Shown: positions 1 to 10,228 of the stretch, one piece after another
Position numbering within the stretch: the first letter of the stretch is position 1
Layout of the letters: each line of letters begins with the position of its first letter
Origin: Nitrospiraceae bacterium
GTDB lineage: Bacteria; Nitrospirota; Nitrospiria; Nitrospirales; UBA8639
DNA: 64,000 bases
NCBI GenBank assembly: GCA_020632595.1
Contig: JACKFF010000009.1
Coordinates: 136,687-200,686 of the forward strand
Direction of reading: 5' to 3'
Notes under the pieces: model-generated
What the model saw: only the letters and a program-made list of their open reading frames with translations
Databases searched by the model: none
Told to the model about the DNA's origin: nothing
Position numbers and translations under genes: made by a program

Positions 1-365
1 ATGCCTCCCCACAGGACAGCGATTGCCGACCCTCGATCGTAGAAAACTCCGATGGAGTCCCCAACATCCAGTTTTGACGCCGCGCCAATAACGGCCTGCG
101 GTCGCCAAATTCCCTTGATCGTGCTCTTGAAAACCTAGAAGGATCCAGCAGGCTCTTGCTCGTTGACATCCGGTGATCATGACAGATTTTTCTCGTGTTT
201 AAAACACTGTATCCCCTTGCCCTACTCGCCTTTCCCAGCCGCTACGGTCTAACTTTTACCCACTCGTTTGGGAGAAGACCCAAAATAAAGTGTTGTATTC
301 ATAGATCAAAAACAACCAAGAAAAGATATTCCAAGTATTTGGAAATATTATCCTTCCTCCCTTCT
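1..365. other. no gene recognised
   Basis: I see no convincing coding region, RNA or repeat here. The reading frames are short and lack ribosome binding sites. The 3' end of the outer-membrane protein gene follows immediately. Confidence 0.4.
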
Positions 366-1691
366 TTATCTTATTAAAACCCAGGGATCCGCAATGGCAG
401 TAATTCCAAAATATATCTCGTTGACTTTTACATTACCAGCCGCGGAACCATGGGAACGTTGGTCAATGTGGGAATAGATCAGATTGCCGAAAAGCCATGG
501 CAAAAAGCCATACCCAACTCCAGATTGGATCCGATACGTCTTGGTGTCCAAGGCATCCCCATCGCCGACGGACTTATTCTGCGCGTACCCAACAGACGCA
601 AAGGTATTCATCTTTAAAGTCAGAGCATGTTGAATCCTTCCCGTAAGGATCCGCGTTTGGGTCGCTTGAGAGGCTAATCCTCCGCCACTCCCAATTGTTG
701 AAGAAGCATCAAGGGAAATGCTCCCATTTCGATATGTTTTTGTCAGCGTCGCTCCGCCAATGGGATTGGTCTGCCACTTATTGGAAAGGTCGGTCGTTGA
801 ACCTCCCTCATTAAATTCTTCAGCTCTTTTTTGTTTGGTAAACGCCACCCCACCACGAATAGAACCGCTCAACGAAGAAGTAAAACTATAGGCAATTTGC
901 AGTTGTACATTGTGGCTAACAATTTGATCCGCAGAGGTGTTTTCCGTGGATTTACCTATAAATTCTGTTTGCCGATAGGAATATAAAGCACCGATCGTGG
1001 CATTCGTCAACTCATAAGGCAGAGAAAATGATCCCATGTGTATCATGGAATCTTGAAATTGATTTGAAAAAAAATGGCGATATTGGTTGTTGTACGCCAG
1101 AGTCGGAGTCAGGCGAGGTGACCAGGTATATCCTAGCGTAACACCGGACCGATTCAAGAACGAACTCGCACGGCTCGTATACACCCCCTGGGTCCCACCA
1201 ACACCTTGTGAAGAAGTAGAGGAGACCTCTGAGACCCCCCCAGTCCCAGCTCGCACTCCAGGCGTGGTGAAGGCATCCTGCGCCCCAGACAAAGAGAAGG
1301 CATCTAATTGAGGAGTGAAATTCATGTCTTCATCGATTTTCACCGTCAAGTTTTTATACTGTTTGGTTAAAAACGGGAGCTCCAAGATAAGATTGGCGTT
1401 TTGAATATACCGATCCTGGTCAGGGTTGTTGACATAGGCAACGAACCGGCCGAAATACGTCCCGCCAAGCACAATGTCAGGATTGGCATATTTAAGCTCA
1501 AGATTGGGTCCCGAATAGGTTCCAAAATCATCCTCTCTGTCCTTATCAGAGTAAAAAAGATTGTCCGTATACTGTTGAGTGACGTTAAAGGAGGATTGCA
1601 GAGAAAGGGAAGCTAAGACGAGACTCGGAGGGTGAGCCATGACCCAGAACACGACGAAAATAGCCAGACGTAATATACCTCGATTACCCAT
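366..1691 (-). CDS. outer-membrane beta-barrel protein of the exopolysaccharide locus
   Basis: The 441-residue protein has a signal peptide (hydrophobic residues about 8-27, cleavage near VLA-SL). The rest alternates polar and hydrophobic residues in short strands with many aromatic residues, as in outer-membrane barrels, and ends near a hydrophobic strand (residues WVLIR). Repertoires with exosortases often include such a barrel (the PEP-CTERM-associated outer-membrane protein family), which probably forms or assists an export pore. It is the last gene of the minus-strand exopolysaccharide locus, about 700 bp downstream of the deacetylase gene, so it may have its own promoter. The family assignment rests on composition and context; there is no catalytic motif to check. 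Confidence 0.7.
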   Translation of the reverse strand: MGNRGILRLAIFVVFWVMAHPPSLVLASLSLQSSFNVTQQYTDNLFYSDKDREDDFGTYSGPNLELKYANPDIVLGGTYFGRFVAYVNNPDQDRYIQNANLILELPFLTKQYKNLTVKIDEDMNFTPQLDAFSLSGAQDAFTTPGVRAGTGGVSEVSSTSSQGVGGTQGVYTSRASSFLNRSGVTLGYTWSPRLTPTLAYNNQYRHFFSNQFQDSMIHMGSFSLPYELTNATIGALYSYRQTEFIGKSTENTSADQIVSHNVQLQIAYSFTSSLSGSIRGGVAFTKQKRAEEFNEGGSTTDLSNKWQTNPIGGATLTKTYRNGSISLDASSTIGSGGGLASQATQTRILTGRIQHALTLKMNTFASVGYAQNKSVGDGDALDTKTYRIQSGVGYGFLPWLFGNLIYSHIDQRSHGSAAGNVKVNEIYFGITAIADPWVLIR

Positions 1692-2405
1692 ACGCTAAAG
1701 TACATCCCCCTTCATCTGTCTACAATCATAGACCTGCAAGCAGCAACTGCCCACGTAAGTTACGCCTTGAAAACAAAGACCACCGCAGACCCTGTCACAA
1801 TGCTGGCATCAGCATCCCATGAGTAGGCTTAAAAAGAATTCAAGTCAAAAAATGTCGCCCTCAAATTTAAAAACAAAAGAGGCATTGGGAAAAATCTTCC
1901 ATAAGGTACTCTATCGGTCATAAAATTAAAAAATTCAGCTACAAGCTGAAAAATCTTGACGCCCATCAAACAGACCTATTGCTGTTTTGCTTTGAAATCA
2001 CGAACTAAGGACAACAACCCTGTAATAGCACCTCGGTGGTTTCCATAAAGGTTGAACTGGCTCTCTAGACAGACAACTTGTAGGCTATAATCAATCTGAA
2101 CCGTCAATTCTGATGGGCGGATAGTCAGGAACCCTTACCCAGCCACATGGATGAGGCAACTCCCAGCAAGACATGTACGTCGGTTCCAATGCCCAATAAC
2201 ATTGCCCACCAGAGAGCCTATTTTCGTTTTGAGCATAAGCATCTCAAAATGCAAGGTTCGTAACCCCACCTTCAGTGGCTCAGATTCTTGCAGCTAGCTC
2301 TGCGAATAGACTTGCTAGAGGACTGCAAATGGGAGATCTTTTTAGGAGGTATAATGAGATTCGAAATAGATAATGCGGGGAGTGCCAACAGACACGATCT
2401 ACCAA
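1692..2405. other. gene-less stretch between barrel and deacetylase genes
   Basis: About 700 bp with no credible reading frame on either strand. It presumably holds the promoter of the barrel gene, but I could not identify a specific promoter element. Confidence 0.4.
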
Positions 2406-3230
2406 TTAATGGGTGATGAGATTGCGATACGGTCCGAATGAAAAGTCTTGCAACAGTTGAATGAGGCGGCTGTGGACCTTTCCTAGATTTAGATAATGAC
2501 GAAACTCAGAAAGCATTGTACCCTTCATACGCGGTTGAAAAGGATCCAGCTCCCAGGGATGGAGGTACATAATGAGAGGATGGCCCTGGGACTCGATTCG
2601 CTGCAAGAGCGGCTTAAGGAACCGATACGGAAATAGACGAAAATATCCGCCTCCGGCAACTGGAAACCTCATCCCAGCCCATTTACAAATCGAAGGTGGC
2701 ACCTCCCAAATGGATCCTGAATCGGTGGAGATGGTATGGATGGTGGAGATGGCTCCGGGAATTCCATAGTAATCATGCACGACAGCCATAATACTGGAAT
2801 CATAGTGATACCCTTCCTCTACTAGGATCGACAAAGCCCATTCTGATTCCTTGGTAATAGAAAAAGTCGGAGCTCTATAACCTAAAATAGGCCTACCTCC
2901 GATATCTTCCAAAGTATGTTTGGCTCGCCGGATATCTTCCCGAAACATCTGAGGAGTTTGCCCGGTAATGAGTTCATGTGCATACCCATGTGAGGCTAAT
3001 TCATGCCCCGCTTCCACGATGCGCCTAATTAGACCTTTATGTCGTTCTGCTACCCATCCCAGCACAAACATCGTGGCATGAATCTTCCGTTCCTCCAGAA
3101 GATCAAGGATCAGGTGGGTGTTGCGCTCAACCCGGCTTTCATGAGTCTCCCAATGCCGGCGTCTTGCCACACAATCAAAGGCGGCCACCTGAAAATGTTC
3201 CTCAATGTCGAAGCTCAATCCGTGGATCAT
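2406..3230 (-). CDS. polysaccharide deacetylase, PEP-CTERM/exosortase locus type
   Basis: The 274-residue protein is a NodB-type carbohydrate esterase 4 deacetylase with the C-terminal extension (DUF3473-like) typical of exosortase loci. Visible motifs are SFDIEEHF near residue 6 (catalytic base and metal Asp), HELASHGYAHE near residue 77 (metal His pair), YRAPTFS near residue 119 and the late MYLHPWE block near residue 222. It has no signal peptide, so it probably acts in the cytoplasm or at the inner face of the membrane, removing acetyl or related groups from the growing exopolysaccharide. It starts 42 bp after the sugar transferase stop codon and is likely co-transcribed with it. Start choice is weak because no clear ribosome binding site is seen. 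Confidence 0.87.
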   Translation of the reverse strand: MIHGLSFDIEEHFQVAAFDCVARRRHWETHESRVERNTHLILDLLEERKIHATMFVLGWVAERHKGLIRRIVEAGHELASHGYAHELITGQTPQMFREDIRRAKHTLEDIGGRPILGYRAPTFSITKESEWALSILVEEGYHYDSSIMAVVHDYYGIPGAISTIHTISTDSGSIWEVPPSICKWAGMRFPVAGGGYFRLFPYRFLKPLLQRIESQGHPLIMYLHPWELDPFQPRMKGTMLSEFRHYLNLGKVHSRLIQLLQDFSFGPYRNLITH

Positions 3231-3272
3231 AGCTATTGCTCATATTTCGCTTTACGTTTAAACTCTTTGGTC

Positions 3273-4295
3273 TTACCGCGCACCTTCGCCCTTGAAGACG
3301 ACCTTAATGGTGCGGACAAGGATTCGTAGGTCCAACCACAACGAGAGATTTTTGACATAGTAAAGATCGTATTGCAATTTGACATGCGAATCTTCCAGAG
3401 ACCCGGCATAGTGGAAACAGGTCTGCGCCCAACCAGAAATTCCTGGACGAACCGTGTGTCGAAGGTCATAATAAGGAATAGATTTTCGTAGTTCCTGAAC
3501 AAAATGCGGACGTTCGGGTCGAGGGCCCACTAGGCTCATGTTCCCTTTCAGGACGTTAAGCAATTGGGGTAATTCATCCAATCGAAGCTTTCGAAGCCAG
3601 GCTCCCGTTTTCGTGACACGCGCATCTCCCAGGGCCGCCCACTGGATACCTTCGGCTTCAGCATCAGCTCGCATCGAACGAAATTTTAACAGTGTGTAGG
3701 GATACCCATGCTGCCCCACCCGTGTTTGCCGATAGAAGATTGGCCCAGGGGAGTCTGATTTTACTAATAAGGCTATCAGAACGAGCAGAGGGGCTAACAT
3801 CACGAGGCCAAGGAGCGAACCTGCTATATCCCCAAGGCGCTTAAGAAACATAATGATTGGTTTTCGCCTGAATCCTGAGGAAAAAATAAGAAAGCTCGGC
3901 TTGAGCTCGTCGATTGACAGGCGTCCACACTCGGTCTCATATAGACGGTGACCATCGATCACCTCTAAACCCATGGATTTCACATCCAAGAGGGAATCCA
4001 GGGGCAAAGTCCCCCGACGGTCTTCTACACAAACTGCAACCATCTCTATTTGATTTTTTTCGGAAAGTGCAAACAACTCATTGATCGTCCCAATGACCAT
4101 GGGATTGACCAATGATGTTCCTAAAAGTGCGGGATTATTTGACAAAAACCCCTTGACGTCATACCGATAAGACCGATCGAACACCAAAACGCGTGCCAGC
4201 TCTTGGGCCAGCGGCCCGTCTCCTATAATAAGGACACGCTTTTTGATCCACCGGTTTAAGGCTAGATGGGAAAATATTCTCCATGGACTTCGCAT
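3273..4295 (-). CDS. undecaprenyl-phosphate sugar phosphotransferase, N-terminally short
   Basis: The C-terminal half is a bacterial sugar transferase domain (WcaJ/EpsB type) that loads the first sugar phosphate onto undecaprenyl phosphate. Evidence: a hydrophobic segment (LGDIAGSLLGLVMLAPLLVL), then FYRQTRVG, LLKFRSM, KLRLDELPQLLNVLKG, SLVGPRPERP and the PGISGWAQ block. Before it lies a nucleotide-binding-like domain starting at KKRVLIIGDG. Family members usually carry four or five more membrane helices at the N-terminus; here a stop codon lies just upstream and none are found. I chose the ATG at 4295; a TTG at 4346 is possible. It stands between the kinase and the deacetylase genes on the same strand. 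Confidence 0.82.
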   Translation of the reverse strand: MRSPWRIFSHLALNRWIKKRVLIIGDGPLAQELARVLVFDRSYRYDVKGFLSNNPALLGTSLVNPMVIGTINELFALSEKNQIEMVAVCVEDRRGTLPLDSLLDVKSMGLEVIDGHRLYETECGRLSIDELKPSFLIFSSGFRRKPIIMFLKRLGDIAGSLLGLVMLAPLLVLIALLVKSDSPGPIFYRQTRVGQHGYPYTLLKFRSMRADAEAEGIQWAALGDARVTKTGAWLRKLRLDELPQLLNVLKGNMSLVGPRPERPHFVQELRKSIPYYDLRHTVRPGISGWAQTCFHYAGSLEDSHVKLQYDLYYVKNLSLWLDLRILVRTIKVVFKGEGAR

Positions 4296-4625
4296 AAGAG
4301 ACCCCGACGGTACAAGGCAACCCGGATTTATTGCCGAAACAATCAAAATTTACTGTCAATCCTTGACCGGTCATTGGATCCGCCTCCATGCTTGATCCGA
4401 AGTCTTAGAGAAAACGAAACGTGATCAACAATGGCATTTTAAATGAAGCCCTGTATGTGTCCTTATTGAGTGAAACTTCAATCTGTCATAAGAACTAAAG
4501 CGTTTCCCTGTTTTAAGATCGCTAAACCCAGACTATCTGCCGTGAAAATTAAAACAATACCTTTCTCCCATCTGTGTGTTTTCTTGCCTCACAATCATGA
4601 AAGTTTCATTCCTAGAAAAATTCCT

Positions 4626-7028
4626 CTAATTCTTGCTGCCCAACGAGTAAGACGGGGTGTAGTTTTTACGCACATAGTAAGGTACCCCCTTGGTCCATGC
4701 ATCAGTTAACACCAGCCTCATAGTCCTTGTTTGATGGACCATCTCGAGGGCTTTCTGCACCGCGTCTTTGGGTGTGACTCCGGATCGAACCACCATCAGC
4801 ACAATTTGAGCCAATTCGCTTAATATATTGACATCCGCCAATGGTAATACTGGAGGGCCATCCAGAATGATGAACCGATAACGAGATTTCATCTGCTCCA
4901 AGATCGTGGAGATATTTTGCAATTTGGAAAAGGGAACCGGATAGCGACTGGCATTACCCACCGCCAGGCACCAAAGCGGTATATCCGGCATGCGTTGAAG
5001 GCAGGCCTCTAAGGGTTCAACTCCAGCGAAATATTCTGCAAGGCCCGGCTCCGGACCAAGCCCTAAAATATTGGGAAGATTCGGACATTTAAAATCACAA
5101 TCAATCACCAGTGTCGGCTCATCCAAATCACAAGCCAGCGTGTAGCCAATATTCGCAGATGTGGAAGTTTTTCCCTCTCCCTGCAAGGCGCTGGTAATCA
5201 GCACGACTTGGTGGGACGCGGTGGCATCCAAAAGATCCAGCCGGGTCGCAGCGATGCGGTACTGCTCGGCCACAATAGATTGAGGTCTCCATTTTGTCAC
5301 CAAATTCAACTGAGGTGAAAACGCTTCTGAAGGGATTTTCCTGTGGAGTCCCCTGAATTGACCATGGTCTTCTACTCCAACATCATTAGAACCTTTGGGT
5401 TTCATCAAGGAATCGGTATATTGAGAGAATGCCATGTGCTTGCCATTAGCTCCGACCTTGAACACCGGCTCTCTTGCAACCATTTTTAGTGGTTTTCCAT
5501 AGGCCACTGTGAAGCTAGGGATGGTAGCCAGAGTTGGCAACCCTAACAACACCTCCGCATCTTCGGATCGACGAAAAGTCGGCCATAACACATCCAGAAG
5601 GAAAGCAAGGCCAAAACCCAAACCGGCCCCCACGCCCACCCCACCAATGGCTATTAATTCCCGTGGGAATCCCTCTGGCTTAGTGGGCAAATGGGCTGGA
5701 TCCAGGATGCGAAATCGTTCTCCCTTTTGCCGCTTGTCGAGATTTTCAGAAATTTTAGCGTTAATCCGATTTTCATGCAGGCGTTGATAATGCTTCTGCA
5801 TATTGTCGTAATCCCGCTCTAGTGCAAGCAATTCTTGTTCATGATGCGGAGTTGCTTCAATCCGCCTCTCATAGAGATACATATCCTCAGAAATTTTTTT
5901 CAAACGATCACGAAGAGTGCCCAGTTGGAACTTTAATTCTTCATGGGAACTTTTCAATTGGTTTAAATATGGATCAAAGTCAGGCTTATCCTTGTCAAAG
6001 TCTAGGGATTCATTTTTCTGAACAAGAGATTCTTTTAGATTGGCTTCTTTTGAGTTTCGCGTAGCTTCTTTTTTTTCTAAATTTTTAATTTGGGTTTTAA
6101 GAGAAATCACATCGGGATATTCAGCCGTGTATTCACCCAACATATTAGTCAATTCTTTTTTCAACTCTTCAATACGCTTTTCCAATGGATCCGGAGAGGA
6201 CGCTTCTCCAACATTCAATGGGACATTTTCAAATCCCATAAAAGCCCCTCCCATTGTCTCATAATCATGAATGGATTTTTGCAATAGATCCAACCGAGGA
6301 TTAAGCGAATTTATGGATTCCTGCACCTGAATTTTTTCCAGTTGTAACCGGTCGAGCGTCCTCAGGTTAACATCCAATTGCCCGGGCAATTCGCCTAAAT
6401 ACTTCATTTTATATTCCGACAATTCTTTTTCTTTTTGATCTAAGCCTGCTTTCGCAAGCATAAGTTCTTGATCCAAAAATTCCATGGCTCCTTCGATAAA
6501 TTGTTCCCGAATTTTGATATTTTGATCGATATACTGGGAAGCCAACTTGGCCGTGACCTTCATAGCCACTATCGGATCAGAGTGCGCAAATGATATCGTA
6601 AAAGCCTCGACTTCTCCCCCACCCTTGGTTTTAATCTGAATGTTTTCCCGTAAACCTGCAACCACCTCCTCATAACCTTTGTCCTTAATAGCCTTAGGAT
6701 ATAGATGAAACTCGTCGACGACCTTTTGAAGGTTGGTCCGGCTTAAGACCAGCTGTGTCATCGTGGACACTCGTTCCGCCGTACTACCTCCGACAACTGA
6801 TGGAACATATTTTTCAGGTATTTTTTGTTGTTCGATGAGAATTACCGTTTCCGATCGATATAATTCCACTTTTAGCCAGGCCAGAATTCCACCTACGGTA
6901 ATACCCAAAAACACAAAACTGAGAATCATCCACTTTCGCCGCACAGCCAAGTCCAAAAATTCCTTGAGATATTGTTGGATCACAAGTGCGGGATCTGTGT
7001 TTGTATGCACGGTGGGGGTACCAGCCAT
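4626..7028 (-). CDS. chain-length determinant / BY-kinase fusion (Wzc-like)
   Basis: The 800-residue protein combines a Wzz domain with a bacterial tyrosine kinase. The first membrane helix is near residues 34-52 and the second near 450-475. Between them lie long coiled coils (residues about 190-440) that reach into the periplasm. The cytoplasmic kinase follows with Walker A (QGEGKTSTSANIG, about residue 615), Walker A' (LVIDCDFKCPN) and Walker B (RFIILDGPPVLPLADV). A tyrosine cluster at the C-terminus (YY, Y, YSL) fits autophosphorylation. It would control chain length and export of the exopolysaccharide together with the Wza-like proteins encoded just upstream (91-bp gap). Length and domain order match intact family members. 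Confidence 0.9.
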   Translation of the reverse strand: MAGTPTVHTNTDPALVIQQYLKEFLDLAVRRKWMILSFVFLGITVGGILAWLKVELYRSETVILIEQQKIPEKYVPSVVGGSTAERVSTMTQLVLSRTNLQKVVDEFHLYPKAIKDKGYEEVVAGLRENIQIKTKGGGEVEAFTISFAHSDPIVAMKVTAKLASQYIDQNIKIREQFIEGAMEFLDQELMLAKAGLDQKEKELSEYKMKYLGELPGQLDVNLRTLDRLQLEKIQVQESINSLNPRLDLLQKSIHDYETMGGAFMGFENVPLNVGEASSPDPLEKRIEELKKELTNMLGEYTAEYPDVISLKTQIKNLEKKEATRNSKEANLKESLVQKNESLDFDKDKPDFDPYLNQLKSSHEELKFQLGTLRDRLKKISEDMYLYERRIEATPHHEQELLALERDYDNMQKHYQRLHENRINAKISENLDKRQKGERFRILDPAHLPTKPEGFPRELIAIGGVGVGAGLGFGLAFLLDVLWPTFRRSEDAEVLLGLPTLATIPSFTVAYGKPLKMVAREPVFKVGANGKHMAFSQYTDSLMKPKGSNDVGVEDHGQFRGLHRKIPSEAFSPQLNLVTKWRPQSIVAEQYRIAATRLDLLDATASHQVVLITSALQGEGKTSTSANIGYTLACDLDEPTLVIDCDFKCPNLPNILGLGPEPGLAEYFAGVEPLEACLQRMPDIPLWCLAVGNASRYPVPFSKLQNISTILEQMKSRYRFIILDGPPVLPLADVNILSELAQIVLMVVRSGVTPKDAVQKALEMVHQTRTMRLVLTDAWTKGVPYYVRKNYTPSYSLGSKN

Positions 7029-7118
7029 GGAGCCTATGAATTTCCTTTTATTGTTTAATTGTGTAAAAGATTTTTTAAGGATCTACGTAGCCCGTCCGAT
7101 TTTTGGGCGGAACCCTGT

Positions 7119-7727
7119 TTACGGAACTATGACGGTATCACCGGACTTCAGGGTAAGGTTATAGATACCCCCATCTTCCGAAATAAGGTCGGAGTATCTT
7201 AGAGGGATACGTATTTCTTTAAGCTTGCCCTCCTCATCTTCAACATTTCGAATAACGAGAATGTTATTTCGTGAGGCAAATTGGCTAAATCCCCCGGCCA
7301 ATGACATCGCCTGAAGAACCGTCGTATAAGATTTCAATGGCAATTTCCCCGGCTTTACCACTTCTCCAACAATAAACACATAGTAACTATTAACCTCAAT
7401 CACATTAACGGACACCGAAGGGTTTTCTTTAAACGCCTTGTATTTTTCCAAAATTTTTTGTGCTAATTGATCAGCGGTCAACCCGCTCGCTACCACATCT
7501 CCAATTAAAGCCAACGAAATTTTTCCGTCCGGACGGATTACGACTTGCCTCGATAATTCCGGGGTTTTCCATACGACCACTTCAATGACATCTTCCGGCC
7601 CCAGTACAAAACCTTCCGCGGGATGACCAGGGGGTATAATGACGTCAGGCTTGAAACATCCAAGCCCCACGATAATATTAACTACAAGCAAGGCTCGGAC
7701 TATGATCTGTGCGTAACAATATTTCAT
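7119..7727 (-). CDS. polysaccharide export protein, Wza-like (first paralogue)
   Basis: The 202-residue protein has an N-terminal hydrophobic segment ending at a Cys (VGLGC), probably a lipoprotein signal although the lipobox is imperfect. Then comes the Poly_export domain (YxLGPEDVIEVVVWKTPELS, RPDGKISLALIGDV) and an SLBB beta-grasp domain (VFIVGEVVKPGKLPL). Such proteins form the periplasmic and outer-membrane channel for exopolysaccharide. The start is supported by GGAG four bases upstream. It lies directly upstream of the Wzc-like gene and downstream of a second paralogue, so the locus has two channel components. Confidence 0.88.
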   Translation of the reverse strand: MKYCYAQIIVRALLVVNIIVGLGCFKPDVIIPPGHPAEGFVLGPEDVIEVVVWKTPELSRQVVIRPDGKISLALIGDVVASGLTADQLAQKILEKYKAFKENPSVSVNVIEVNSYYVFIVGEVVKPGKLPLKSYTTVLQAMSLAGGFSQFASRNNILVIRNVEDEEGKLKEIRIPLRYSDLISEDGGIYNLTLKSGDTVIVP

Positions 7728-7873
7728 GGATCTCCAAACGGCTGATATTCCTCTTCAGTATCTCTATCGGTGAAAGTCTAAGGAATGAAAAGAACCCTGC
7801 GAATAAACATGTCTGTTATTCTCATCTTCCTTTTCTCTACTCAAATTTCTAAAAATATTCGACCCCATGGACA

Positions 7874-8581
7874 CTAGGGTAGGAATATCTGGGTTTGTGA
7901 AGGAACCACGATGGTATCACCGGGTTTAATTTCAATATTTTCCGCATCCCTCAAAATAATATCTTCATAATTTACGACAATTTTTTTCGATGCCTCACCG
8001 TTAATTCCTAATCGAAAAATCGTGATTCTACTTCTGACCGCATCGGAACTTAACCCACCGGCTAGACCAATAGCTTGAACAAGGGTGGTATGGCTCAAGA
8101 GAGGAATTTTTCCGCCCCCGCCCCCGCTTTTGCCCTCAGCACTTCCACCTCCTCCAATGGCACCTTGAACAGTAAAGAAATAACTTTTAATAGCTTTCAC
8201 AATAATGGCCACCGTAGGATTTTCCTTGTAAACTTTCAGTTTCTCTGTGATTTCATCACGGAGTTCCGCCGTTGTACTTCCCACGGCCATCACCTCTCCG
8301 ATAAGCGGGAGTGAAATTCGTCCGTCCGGCCGAACCACAATTTCGCGCGACAATTCGGGAGTGCGCCACACACTGACCTCCAGAGTATCCTCTGGGCCAA
8401 TTATATATTGATCTGTAACAATCAAGGCTCTTTTCTCAGCACGACTTTCTGCTCGATTAATCTCCTGGGATATGGCACCCATACTAGAATCAGCAAAAGT
8501 CAACCCTGTAAAACATGTGCTGATCAAAATAGCCACCAGGAAAACGACCTGGCCATTCCTCCGATACGCAATCCGAATCAT
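7874..8581 (-). CDS. polysaccharide export protein, Wza-like (second paralogue, Gly-rich insert)
   Basis: This paralogue has a Sec signal peptide (FLVAILISTCFTGLTFA), the Poly_export core (IIGPEDTLEVSVWRTPELS, RPDGRISLPLIGEV) and an SLBB domain ending near IVVPSQTQIFLP. It differs from its neighbour by a run of glycines in the SLBB hairpin (around residues 145-160, GAIGGGGSAEGKSGGGGGK), where the other has a short EVVKPG turn. It has no lipobox. I chose the ATG at 8581 because GAGGTG precedes it; an ATG at 8593 is also in frame. It is the first gene of the minus-strand exopolysaccharide operon, so the operon promoter should lie between 8582 and 9079. Confidence 0.85.
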   Translation of the reverse strand: MIRIAYRRNGQVVFLVAILISTCFTGLTFADSSMGAISQEINRAESRAEKRALIVTDQYIIGPEDTLEVSVWRTPELSREIVVRPDGRISLPLIGEVMAVGSTTAELRDEITEKLKVYKENPTVAIIVKAIKSYFFTVQGAIGGGGSAEGKSGGGGGKIPLLSHTTLVQAIGLAGGLSSDAVRSRITIFRLGINGEASKKIVVNYEDIILRDAENIEIKPGDTIVVPSQTQIFLP

Positions 8582-9079
8582 AACGCACCTCATTCCCCGT
8601 AAAAGATCCCCTCACAGACTGGATGGTAAATTTTCTTGTTCGATTTCGTTAACAACTGATACGCAAAAGAAAAGAAGTTTTATTTTAGCGAAAGTCTAAA
8701 ATAACCAACGATAGCAATTCGGTTGTAAAAAGTTATACCCCCCAAAATGACTGGTATGAATGTGTGTGTGGTTTATGAAAAAAGCCGCGTTGGCACTTTT
8801 GACCCATATAGGTTCAATATTCTCAATATTCTTTGACCGCCTCATCACCATGACTGTCTGGGCAAAACTTTTCCGCGATCGTTCGAATCCATGGCTTTTT
8901 TGACCACTTCCCAACTTGATCAGCCTGATAAGCTCGGATCAGAGACCTCTCAATAAACTATACAATCGGTGGGAGGAGCCTAAAAATTAAAAATAATATT
9001 TGAAAATCTGTTTTTTTTGTTCTTCACACACATGATTGCAACCAATATGGGATGAGAAATACACAAAGAAGTTAGGGGG
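8582..9079. other. intergenic region upstream of the exopolysaccharide operon
   Basis: No coding region is supported. The minus-strand operon promoter should be here, but I could not identify convincing -35/-10 or -24/-12 boxes. The right end is the G-run target site of IS copy 1. Confidence 0.4.
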
Positions 9080-9145
9080 TATACTGCCCCGCTTTAAAGT
9101 GAGACCACCTTTAAGACATAACCCAGATCTTAGTGGAGGAAAGCC

Positions 9146-9415
9146 ATGGGTCAGGAAGAACCAATTGAACGGTGGACAGGAAAACGACGAGCAGCACTTG
9201 CCTTGCGGATCCTGAAAGGGGAAACCTCGGTGGAGGAAGCCGCCCGGCAGCAAGGCCTGACGGTCAGGGACGTCGAAGACTGGCAGGATCAGTTTCTTCG
9301 TGTGGCGGAAAATGGCTTGCGTCGTCGCCCCAAGGACGAAGAGGTGCGGCAAGAAGAGCAGATCAGAAAACTGAAACAAACGATCGGGGAGTTAGTGGTC
9401 GAGAATGACGTATGA
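9146..9415 (+). pseudogene. IS3 copy 1 orfA (HTH), truncated by a stop
   Basis: The 89-residue frame encodes the DNA-binding N-terminal protein of an IS3 element (RWTGKRRAALALRILKGE, then a helix-turn-helix and a leucine-zipper-like tail). It matches copy 2 orfA (108 residues) closely but stops where copy 2 reads VLREAMKP: TTA (Leu) has become TGA. A normal purine-rich ribosome binding site (GTGGAGG) precedes the ATG. Confidence 0.8.
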
Positions 9416-9459
9416 CGGGAGGTCTTGAAACCGTACCATTTAGGTCGGGATATGTCCGA

Positions 9460-10146
9460 CGCGTGAGAGCCGCGAGGCCGGACATCCTGGAACAAACCGC
9501 CTGTCGTCTTTTTCAGGTCAGTCGATCGGCGCTGCATCGGCTGACCAAATGAAAGCGGGCTCGGGCGACGCTCTCTGAGAAATGAGTCGCTCAGCTGGAG
9601 CCCCTCATTCAGGCGAATCCGACGTATCGGTATCGACCCCTGTGGGCCTTGATACGCTATCGCCATGGACGGATCCATAATCGCAAGGCCGTGTATCGGG
9701 CCTTACGGCTCAAGACCTAGTTTGTACTTCAACGCATCATTACTTCACAGCTTCGAGTGCCGTGCCGTCGGAGTCGAACGTCAAAGAGTAATTGTCGCTG
9801 GGCCACGGAGGTGAGGCATATCCCCTGTGGGATGGTTGGGGGCATTTAACGGCAGTGATTGATTGTCATGATCGCGAGCTGATTGCCTATAAGTTCGCCT
9901 TGCGCCGACGGGCCCAGGAAGCAGAACGCGCAATCGAAGCCGCTTGCCTCACCCGCTTCGGTACACTTCGTCCCGTTGGTTTCACCCCGGTCCCTGGAAG
10001 TGACAACGAGTTAATCTTTCAGAGCCGCCGCTTTCGACAAGCCTGTCGAGACTATCGTTTGGGTCAGGAGTTTATTACCCCATACACGCCGCAACAGAAT
10101 GGGCTCATTGAACGGTTCTTTCGGAGTCTCAAACAGGAGGGCGTTT
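9460..10146 (+). pseudogene. IS3 copy 1 orfB (transposase), 5' part, decayed
   Basis: This matches copy 2 orfB but contains several stop codons, for example where copy 2 reads TKGKR and ETLVAK. The first catalytic Asp block is also lost: MDVTHIPCG of copy 2 is TEVRHIPCG here. The last part (from about 9792) is open and still shows the second Asp (PGSDNELIFQ) and the catalytic Glu (NGLIERFF). The gene is then cut by the nested IS at 10147; its 3' end resumes at 11411. Confidence 0.85.
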
Positions 10147-10228
10147 TATAGTGGACCCCAATATTCGGACAGTCAGTTAAGATGGTGGAACGACTGCTTG
10201 TTCTACCATGTGGGGAGGGGTCTACGAG

